DNA from: Candidatus Zixiibacteriota bacterium
GTDB lineage: Bacteria; Zixibacteria; MSB-5A5; JAABVY01
DNA: 64,000 nt
Reading direction: 5' to 3'
Assembly: GCA_011056555.1 (NCBI GenBank)
Contig: DSEQ01000010.1
Coordinates: 1 to 64,000, forward strand
Positions 34,497 to 42,700 of this stretch are shown here, one piece after another. The notes beneath the pieces were generated by a model that was not told the origin of the DNA, did not search any database, and saw nothing but the letters and a program-made list of their open reading frames with translations. The number at the start of each line of letters is the position of its first letter. The first letter of the stretch is position 1. Made by a program: the position numbers and the translations under genes.

Positions 34497-35996
34497 ATGC
34501 CTAAGCTTACCAATTTAATCGCGGTTTTAGCGTTATTCCTGTTTTTACTGGCGGGATGTTCGCAGCAGGATAATCCTGCAGGGGCTGTCGATTCGGAGAC
34601 GAAGGAGATCTCCGATGATGCCTGGGTGAAAATACCGGCCGCGGCTGGACTCGACTCAGCATTTCTATTTCTGACGGTGTCTATGAACAACGGAGAGACG
34701 GTTTATGTCCACCGCATCACATCTGCGTGGAATGAAGCGAATGTGACCTGGGACAATTTCAACAGCAGTTACGATGAACTTCCTGAGGCCGCTTTCGTCC
34801 CTGATTCGTATGCTGAAATCCGCATTGACGTGACTTCTCTGGCAGCTAAATGGTTCAATGGTGTATACCCGAACCACGGGATGCTGCTGCGGCAGGGAGC
34901 ATCGGTATCTCAATACCGCAGCAGTGAATTCTTTGAGGTTTCCTCACGGCCCCGGCTGGAATTATTCGTCTCCACACCATCCGGCCCGCAATCATTTGGT
35001 ATCCAGGAAACTGGTTTGGGAGAGGCGGAGGATGCTTTCATAGGCGGTAATTTCCCCACGGGAAATAATGGCAGCGCCGATATGCTAATGGTTGGAAATA
35101 CATTCGGTTTCGAGCAGAATGCCCTGATTAAATTTAACTTCGTCGTTGAAGAGCCCGAGGAGTATTGTTCCATCGGGGACCTGGTTTGGGAGGACCTGAA
35201 TTTCAATGGCCTTCAGGATCCCGGCGAACCCGGACTGGCAGACGTCAGGGTCGATCTGTACAGCTGTGATGGCCAGATGGTCGAAGGCGCCCTGACAACG
35301 CCAGAGGGGTATTTCCTGTTCGATAGTCTCGAGCTGGGCGAATACTACCTGATCTTCCATATTCCGCCCGATTACGTTTTCAGTATTTATGACCAGGGAG
35401 GCAATGACAATATCGATAGCGATGCCGACCCGGCCATGGGGGCAACTGTGTGCTTCGCTATAACTGCTCCCGGTAAATACACCAGTTGGGATGCCGGATT
35501 TTATCTGCCCACTATTGATGATGACGATGACGACGGTTGCACCCGTGGTATGGGCTACTGGAAGAATCTGTGCCGCAATCCCAGCGATAAGCTGATTACT
35601 GATGATGCTGGTGTCTTTCTTCCGCTCTGGCTCGGTACCGAAGGCGGCCAGAACAGCATCAGAATCGGCACCATTGATGAAGCCGAGCAGATCTTCACCT
35701 TTGAAGATGATAAAACCTCAAATGGCATAGTAAAACTCTGTGCCCATTTGCTGGCTGCCAAATTCAACCTGGCCAATGGAGCCGGCGGGGATGATATCTC
35801 GCAGGAGCTGGCAGATGCCGACCAATTCCTGGCGCAGTATGGTTTCGAACATTGGCAGGAGATGAGCGACGAAGACCGAAGACTTATTTTAATCTGGAAG
35901 GATACATTTGAGGCCTTCAACGAGGGTGAAATTGGACCGGGAGCTTGCCCCGAAGATCAAGATGGAGATGATATAGAATCAAGCAGCGCCCACTGA
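34497..35996 (+). CDS. Lipoprotein with DNRLRE-like, SdrD B-like and GYWK modules
   Basis: 499 residues from the ATG at 34497, which has AGAGG 8 bases upstream; GTG 34488 and ATG 34491 are alternatives. Lipobox LLAGC gives lipidated Cys21. Residues about 30-150 resemble a DNRLRE/coiled-stalk beta domain (VYVHRITSAWNEANVTWDNF). Residues about 223-335 form an SdrD B-like prealbumin-type repeat (IGDLVWEDLNFNGLQDPGEPGL). A C-terminal domain (about 345-490) starts GMGYWKNLC and includes LPLWLGTEGGQNSI and LLAAKFNLANGAGG. The first and last modules recur in the lipoprotein at 51.8 kb. Probably a surface or outer-membrane adhesin-like protein. Confidence 0.78.
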   Translation: MPKLTNLIAVLALFLFLLAGCSQQDNPAGAVDSETKEISDDAWVKIPAAAGLDSAFLFLTVSMNNGETVYVHRITSAWNEANVTWDNFNSSYDELPEAAFVPDSYAEIRIDVTSLAAKWFNGVYPNHGMLLRQGASVSQYRSSEFFEVSSRPRLELFVSTPSGPQSFGIQETGLGEAEDAFIGGNFPTGNNGSADMLMVGNTFGFEQNALIKFNFVVEEPEEYCSIGDLVWEDLNFNGLQDPGEPGLADVRVDLYSCDGQMVEGALTTPEGYFLFDSLELGEYYLIFHIPPDYVFSIYDQGGNDNIDSDADPAMGATVCFAITAPGKYTSWDAGFYLPTIDDDDDDGCTRGMGYWKNLCRNPSDKLITDDAGVFLPLWLGTEGGQNSIRIGTIDEAEQIFTFEDDKTSNGIVKLCAHLLAAKFNLANGAGGDDISQELADADQFLAQYGFEHWQEMSDEDRRLILIWKDTFEAFNEGEIGPGACPEDQDGDDIESSSAH

Positions 35997-36025
35997 CCCG
36001 GTAAGGGAAGACAGGACCCCATAGA

Positions 36026-36060
36026 AAAGGCGGAGACAATCCTTGTCTCCGCCTTTAATA
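36026..36060. terminator. Bidirectional Rho-independent terminator
   Basis: A perfect 14-bp stem AAAGGCGGAGACAA (36026-36039) / TTGTCTCCGCCTTT (36043-36056) with a three-base loop. T-rich sequence follows on the plus strand and TTTTC on the minus strand, so it can serve both the lipoprotein gene and the convergent regulator gene. Confidence 0.9.
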
Positions 36061-36088
36061 TTATTTATTGGCAGTGGCGGGGATCATT

Positions 36089-36703
36089 TCATATGCCCTT
36101 AAAGAAATACTCCATCTCCGAATTCAGGGCAGAGGCGATTCTTGAAATGGTTGCGATTGAAGGAGTTGTCTGGCCGTGTTCGACCTGGTAGATGAGGCTG
36201 GGCGACAATCCTGTTCGATTGGCAAGCTGCCGTAAGCTCAACTTCCTCTCGGCGCGCAGATCGTGCACCCGTTGTGCGATAATGCTGGTCGCCTTCTGGT
36301 TCAAATTGGTTATAAACCCATATTCTTTTATTGCGCCGTTGATAGTTTCCAGCAATGCTTCATTTTCAAAAGGCTTGGTGATAAAGTCGAAGCAGCCGTT
36401 TTTGAAGGTCTCTCGCGCCCGTTCGAACGTTGGAAATCCAGAGAGCATGATCACGCATAAATCACTATCCAGCCCCTTGATACTCTGCAATAGCTTTACA
36501 CCATCCACACCGGGCATGATGATATCAAGGATAATAATCTGGTAATTATTATTCTTTATGCGGGAGAGCGCTTCCCGTGGGTCGGTGATAAAGTCTGCGC
36601 TGAAATTGTGATTCTCCAGAAACTGCTTCAAATACAGACAGGTGTCCTCTTCATCATCGATAATAAGTATATTGATTTTTCTCTTCGTTGTGTCTCTGAT
36701 CAT
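36089..36703 (-). CDS. Response regulator: receiver domain fused to XRE-type HTH
   Basis: 204 residues. Residues about 8-125 are a CheY-like receiver with the acidic pair in NILIIDDEEDT, phospho-acceptor Asp in IIILDIIMPGVDG, Thr/Ser in VIMLSG and the conserved Lys in FITKPF. Residues about 145-200 are a Cro/CI-type helix-turn-helix (LSLRQLANRTGLSPSLIYQVEHGQTTPSIATI). Most DNA-binding response regulators carry OmpR, NarL or LytTR outputs, so the XRE output is uncommon. No cognate histidine kinase is adjacent. It is divergent from the single-domain receiver gene, 222 bases away. Confidence 0.92.
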   Translation of the reverse strand: MIRDTTKRKINILIIDDEEDTCLYLKQFLENHNFSADFITDPREALSRIKNNNYQIIILDIIMPGVDGVKLLQSIKGLDSDLCVIMLSGFPTFERARETFKNGCFDFITKPFENEALLETINGAIKEYGFITNLNQKATSIIAQRVHDLRAERKLSLRQLANRTGLSPSLIYQVEHGQTTPSIATISRIASALNSEMEYFFKGI

Positions 36704-36925
36704 ACCCTATTGCCCCGGGTCTAACATACAATAACAAATTGCGGCATTCTATACCTGACCGAAATTGCTAAAGTTTAAGAAAATTGTCAAGAAAAAATAA
36801 TCTATATCTCCGGTGAGGCCGGAATGCACCAAATTTATTCTTGTCTTTCCGGCTTCCTGATATATATTGGTCAAGGAACCTTTACGAATGGTCTTACGGA
36901 TTGTGTTAGTATAATTGGAATCGAT

Positions 36926-37342
36926 ATGAGCTGGCCCGAAAATGATCATGAGGGGAATAACGCCGCATCCGATAAAAGGACTATCCTTATCGTGGATGAT
37001 AACGGTCTAATGCGGCAAACTCTGGAGGCCATCTTGGAAGAAGACTTTAGTATTCTTCTCGCCAAAACAGGTCGGGAATCCATTGATATGGTAAACGGCA
37101 ATAAGGATATCAGCTGTATCTTAATGGATATCCGGCTCCCCGACATATCCGGGATCATCGCTTCCCGCGAGATTTATAAAATAAATCCCGCCCTCCCGGT
37201 TATATTTCATACCGGCCATCCGGGTGAATATTATGAAAGTCACTTGATGGATGAGAAGAACGCCTACGGCTACGTTACCAAGGGTGATTCTATCTCCAAA
37301 CTGGTCGAGACGATCGATGCCGCCAGCAAATATCGCCTGTAA
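36926..37342 (+). CDS. Single-domain response regulator receiver
   Basis: 138 residues from the ATG at 36926; the frame is open upstream to 36824, but that part does not resemble receiver sequence. The receiver has acidic residues in ILIVDDNGL, phospho-acceptor Asp in CILMDIRLPDISG, IFHTGHPGE and Lys in YVTKGDS. No output domain follows, so it acts by protein interaction or as a phosphate sink. A TATAAT-like stretch lies at 36910-36915, only 11 bases before this ATG; no ribosome-binding site is obvious. Divergent from the receiver-XRE gene, so they may belong to one signalling pathway. Confidence 0.85.
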   Translation: MSWPENDHEGNNAASDKRTILIVDDNGLMRQTLEAILEEDFSILLAKTGRESIDMVNGNKDISCILMDIRLPDISGIIASREIYKINPALPVIFHTGHPGEYYESHLMDEKNAYGYVTKGDSISKLVETIDAASKYRL

Positions 37343-37351
37343 AGAGGTCGT

Positions 37352-39679
37352 TTATCTGACCGAAAATCGTATGGTAGTCGATCGTCCAAGATCGTCAACA
37401 CACATTAGCGTATGATCTCCTTTCACAGGTTCGTAGAATATCCGCTCATTTATCCCGCTGGACGCAAAAAGCCGGTCATCCAGAAACCAGTAGATTTTTC
37501 TATTCCGCAGCCCGGATGAGGCCTCGAACAGAATCTGTTGATATTCCGAGGGCATGCTTTTGCTGATTTCGAAGTGCGCCCGGTGTTCAGGTGAAATGAT
37601 CTGCGGCGGACCATGGACAAATATACCGGAACATCCGGGATGATGTTCGGGCAGTTTTGTTATAACACTGTGATCTGAGAGCCAGCCCGCGAGCCTTACC
37701 GGCCAGTCCTCCATTACAAGCGTATCGGGATTCCCCAGATGCTCGCAGGCCCGGCACAGTTCGTAGCCTGTTTCCTTGTCAACTACAATAGCCCTGTGAA
37801 TATCGCATTTGTTGTTATTCGTAATACCAATTATATACTTATCACTCACAACATCAGGGCAGTATTCATTCGGGGGCAGGCCGCTGCAGGCGCATACCAA
37901 ACGTGTTCCAAGCCCGGCGGGTCTCTCGAACCAGACATGCTCATGCCCCTGCATTATCTGATTGAAGACGGCGAACATCAACGGCGCGGCCGACTCGGCT
38001 CCAACCAGCCAGGGCGATCCCTCGCCGGAAAAATTTCCCGCCCAGACAGCCACCGTAAACTGCGGATTGTATCCGATCGCCCAGGCATCTCTCCTGCCGT
38101 ATGACGTTCCTGTTTTCCAGGCAACAGTAGGCAGGTCGCGTGTGAACTCCCAGGAAGCCTGCAGGCTGGGTCTCTGCAACTCGGACAATATCTCCGTTAC
38201 CAGATAGCATGCTTCCTCTGATAGAAGATCATATGGCTTATTATCATCGCTTCCGGCAAGCATTTTTAAAGGCTTGTATATGCCCTTTCGTCCCAGAGCG
38301 GAATATAGATTAGCCAGGTCCGCCAGTGTGACCTCGCAGGCGCCCAGCACCAGCGGCAGGCCGTACTGATAATATTTCCTGTCGAGAGTCGATATACCTC
38401 CCGCTTGCAGAAACTCATAAAAATCCCGAATGCCCAGATTTGCTGTCAGGTTCACAGCCGGAACATTCAGCGATCTTATCAGCGCCTCCGATACCGTCGC
38501 GATCCCGTTATATTCCTCGTCATAATTCTCGGGAGAATAGCCGGAGTAGCTGACAGGTATATCATCAAGAATCGAGGCCGGAGTAATCAGGCCCCTCTCA
38601 AAACCGAGAGCGTAGGCAAATGGCTTCAGGGCCGATCCCGGAGACCTCGGTGCGAAGGCGCCGTTGATCTGTCCCTGGTGCTTCCTATCGTTAAAATCCG
38701 GTGATCCCACCATCGCCAGAAGTTCACTGCTGTGATTGTCGATCACCACAATAGACAGATTGTTTATATCTTTATCTTTCAGAACACTGGCATAGGAACG
38801 CGCCAGCCGCTCGCATAATGCCTGTAGATCCATCCTGATTGTAGATCTTATCACTCCTGTCCACAGATTTGAACTCAGCTCCGACATGATACTCTGACAG
38901 AAATGCGGTGCATGGTCGGGCCGTTCTTTTCGTTCGACCGGAATCTCCTCCTTTAAAGCACCGCTGAGAGTCTCCTTATCAATGATGTCCTGCCTGTGCA
39001 GTTGACGGAGTATCCTGTCCCGCCGGCTGCGGCACTTTTCCGGATTGAGATCGGGCCGGAAATTATTCGGGGATGAGGGAATACCGGCCAGGATAGCCGC
39101 CTCGGAGCAGGTTAATTCATACGGGGTCTTGCCGAAATAAAAGTATGCCGCCGCCCCCACGCCCTCGATATTGCCTCCATAGGGCACGAGATTAAAGTAG
39201 ATTTCCAGCAGCTCGTTCTTGGAATAATGCATCTCGAGTTGCAGCGCCCTGAAAATCTCGACCAGCTTACCCCCGATATTTCTGGGCTTGGGCTCCATCA
39301 TTCGCGCGATCTGCATGGTAATGGTGGAGCCACCTCTGACGATTGAACGATTTTTCAGATTATCTGCCATGGCTGTCAACAGAGAAACCGGATTTACACC
39401 CGGATGATACCAGAACCATCTATCCTCTGTATTAATCACAGTTCTTACCAGCAGGGGAGAGATGCTATCCAGTTTGACAGGCAAGCGCCAGTATTGATCC
39501 TGTGATGCGAAGCAGTTGAGCAGCCTGCTGTCCCTGCCGTAAATAAAATACGAGGACTGACGCGACAACCTTTCAGAGGGAAGCGGGAAGAAAACAAGAT
39601 CAAAGAGCAGCAGAAAAAATGTGCCCGCAACCACTGCTATCAAAAATATTCTTATGAATCTTCTCAAAATCTTCCGCAT
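37352..39679 (-). CDS. pbpC: Penicillin-binding protein 1C (glycosyltransferase/transpeptidase)
   Basis: About 775 residues from the ATG at 39679, which begins the cytoplasmic tail MRKILRRF before a membrane helix; an upstream in-frame ATG at 39778 would overlap the preceding gene. GT51 glycosyltransferase domain: catalytic Glu in NTEDRWFWYHPG, GGSTITMQ, and ELLEIYFNLVPYGGNIEG. Transpeptidase domain: SPGSALKP (active-site Ser, Lys), SLNVP and KTGTS. The last ~85 residues are the PBP1C C-terminal domain. It polymerises and crosslinks peptidoglycan at the periplasmic face of the inner membrane. Encoded 26 bases after the alpha-2-macroglobulin gene, its usual partner. Confidence 0.95.
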   Translation of the reverse strand: MRKILRRFIRIFLIAVVAGTFFLLLFDLVFFPLPSERLSRQSSYFIYGRDSRLLNCFASQDQYWRLPVKLDSISPLLVRTVINTEDRWFWYHPGVNPVSLLTAMADNLKNRSIVRGGSTITMQIARMMEPKPRNIGGKLVEIFRALQLEMHYSKNELLEIYFNLVPYGGNIEGVGAAAYFYFGKTPYELTCSEAAILAGIPSSPNNFRPDLNPEKCRSRRDRILRQLHRQDIIDKETLSGALKEEIPVERKERPDHAPHFCQSIMSELSSNLWTGVIRSTIRMDLQALCERLARSYASVLKDKDINNLSIVVIDNHSSELLAMVGSPDFNDRKHQGQINGAFAPRSPGSALKPFAYALGFERGLITPASILDDIPVSYSGYSPENYDEEYNGIATVSEALIRSLNVPAVNLTANLGIRDFYEFLQAGGISTLDRKYYQYGLPLVLGACEVTLADLANLYSALGRKGIYKPLKMLAGSDDNKPYDLLSEEACYLVTEILSELQRPSLQASWEFTRDLPTVAWKTGTSYGRRDAWAIGYNPQFTVAVWAGNFSGEGSPWLVGAESAAPLMFAVFNQIMQGHEHVWFERPAGLGTRLVCACSGLPPNEYCPDVVSDKYIIGITNNNKCDIHRAIVVDKETGYELCRACEHLGNPDTLVMEDWPVRLAGWLSDHSVITKLPEHHPGCSGIFVHGPPQIISPEHRAHFEISKSMPSEYQQILFEASSGLRNRKIYWFLDDRLFASSGINERIFYEPVKGDHTLMCVDDLGRSTTIRFSVR

Positions 39680-39705
39680 ACTCAGTATCAGATTAAAAAA
39701 ACGAT

Positions 39706-42700
39706 TTACCTGCTGGATCCTCTCACGATTAAGGTTCCCGATGATCCCGCGCCGGAGATAACCGGATTGTACATGCATTCCGCGGCCGACGGCGGAATAC
39801 TGAACTCACCGGCAGAGACCGCCCGCAGGCTGTAATAATATTCGAAAGGTTTTTCGGATTTAAGGTTTGTGAACAGCAGCATGCGGTCATCTCTTATGTC
39901 AGAGTAAGTAACCTGTGAGCTTTTCTCAGGCAGCCAGGATAGATTCGGGGTCGTCTTCAGGCGTGGATTTTCAATTTCCAGACCGGCCGGAAGCATGTCA
40001 TTAATGACCACATTTTCCAAAAGATCATTTTCTGTCTCGGCCCTGATATGGCAGATCAGCTGATCACCCAGGGAGACATCCTGCAAGTCGATCTCGGCTC
40101 CGTCACCGTCCAGATACCGGCGGGTAATTTTGATTCCGCGGGTATACTCTTCGGGTGCATAATCAAGAGGCACTCCGCTGGACTGCCAGTAGTAGTAACA
40201 GCTGCCTTCGCCGCTGATGGATATGCTTACATTATTGCCGTCGAGATCTGTCAGAATCTTTTTGAAATCCTCGGTCGTTATCCGATATGATTGACCGTCA
40301 ACCTGCACAGCGCCTGTGAAATCAGGCTTTTCTCTTCCCCCGAAATACTTGCCCAGCGCCATCAATGCGAAGGCATTCTCCTGCGTGGTATACCATCTCC
40401 CGGCCTCCGCAGCCTCCATCAAGGAATTTGCCAGCACCGCAGCCGAGGGATTCTCCGGATCGATTTGTGTGAGCACATCCAGCAGGATAGCGTTACTGCG
40501 CACCCCGGAGGAGAAATTGCCCCCTGTTTCCGGCTCGAATATGCGCGGTTGGATATCAGTCGGCAGAATCCCGAACGCCGATTCCCTGTCGCCTGCGGCG
40601 CCAAGCGCTCCCGCGAGCTGGAACCTGGAATAGGGGGGGAGCTCGGAAACCTGGAGGCTTTTCAGGTAGTTGATGCCCTTCCTGTCCAGCCTGTCGGCCT
40701 GGGCCAGGACATAAGCGGCATATATCCGTTCCGGCGCGCTAATGGCCTCTGTCTTTCTGCCATAAACATGGTCATTGAGATTTCCAATAATTAAAGCATA
40801 TATGTCTTCATCAATATAAAACCCTTTCCTGCGTGCTTCGATCAAGAAATGAGAAGCATAGACCGAGGCCCAGGAATTATAATACTCTCCTTCCGGCCAG
40901 AAATTAAATGAACCATCATCACGGATCATGCCGGTCAGCTTTATGATTCCTTCCTGAATGAAATAGTTTGCGCCTCCCGACCCCATCAGCTCAGGCTGAA
41001 CAAAGCGTACCAGCTCATCATAGTAAAGAAGCGGGAACAAGCGTGAGGTCGTCTGTTCCAGACAGCCATAGGGATAGCGCACAAGGAAATTTATATTATC
41101 TGTGAACGCCACCGCGGTCAGTGATGATGTCTGAATAACATATCGTTCAGTGTTCTCGAACCACCTGTCCGGGAGACTGAATTCGGCAGGATTATCCTCG
41201 GTTACCGCGCCGGAACCATTTTCTGTCTTAATCGGCTGTCCCGGACGATTGGGAAGTTCGAATTCGATCTTTGTGCTCGCCTCGCCGTCGCCGGCAGTGA
41301 TTGCAAATTCTATCTTGCCGGGCTTTATACCCGCCTTGAACCTGAATACCGCCCTGCTCTCTGAATCGTGGGGGACCCTGATAGTTTGCGCTGCAGGCGA
41401 TAGCATTTCAACGGGGCCCTCATAACTGAGCTCAACTTTAATGTCCGCCATTTCCCCGGTTCGATTATAAACCGTCACAAGCCCTTCAACTACATCGTTT
41501 GGAGCAACAAATCTGGGAAATGCCTCCTGCAGAATGATCTTATCTCTGACTGTCACATTTGCAGAGGTCGATCCGAAGCGGTCACCCTGTACCCCTGCTG
41601 CATCCAGGATCAGTTGACCATTGAACTGCGGAATATCCAATTTTATTGATGCATAGCCATTTTCATCGGTTCTGACAATTCCCGACCAGAGCGAAACCGG
41701 CTTCACCCTTCGGGCCTGCACAGGCATTAGATGTCTTCGGTCGGCAAATTCCATCAGCCCCCTGTCGCCTGCCGGGCTCAGGTGGCTCTGCGCCTTTTCC
41801 ACCTCGGGATAGATAAAGGAGTAAATATCATACGGCATCAGGTGCAGCTTGCGTTTTCCGTAGAAAAATTCCAGGGGATCGGGAGCTCTGGCATCCGTCA
41901 ACTGCACTATTCCGGCATCCACAGCCGAAACAGTCAATTCGGTAACTCCCGGGCTGCCCACATTTATATCAACACTCAACCGGCTGCGCGGCTGGATTTC
42001 ATCCGGGACATTTATCTTAAGCGGGAGTTTCCTCTCCTCGGTTTTCAGCATTATCGGTACCACACCGAATGCCCGCGCGGGCGTTGTCTTTTCAATCTGA
42101 TCGGCGGGCCTGATTACTGTGGCCGTTATATATGCATTCGGGAAATAGTCCTTTTTTACCGGGATGGTAATTTCCGCGGTATTCCCATCCATTTCGTATG
42201 TAATCAGGTCGAGTACCTCGGTCTTTTCAACGGTTAACAATAATTTACCGCCGAAAGGAGAACGGATTTGCAGTTTCGCCTTTTCTTTTTCATTATAGCT
42301 TTCCCGGTCGAGGTCTATTTCAATTCGATCGGGATTATCCATCGACCAGGGCGCGTAACCCCATCCGGAAGCATAGAATGAGTAGGAGGTACGGTGACCA
42401 CCATCCTGATCTGCCGCCCTGACCATGTATTTACCATATTCAGGCGGAACGAAGCTGATGCTTCCGCCATCAGCATCCAGGGTGACATATGCGGAATCGA
42501 TCAGATTCAAGCTGCTTTCGGAGACATATCGGTAGTTTCCATTTCTGTCTTTCCGCAGGATCGAATGATAGATTACCCGGTAGAAGTCCACTCGCAGGGA
42601 GTCGATCGATATTTTTGTTTTATCTGACTTTAATGCTACCAGGCTCAATTCCGCCGGCTCGCCCGGACGAGCGTATCCCTCGAATTCGGGGCGCATTCCT

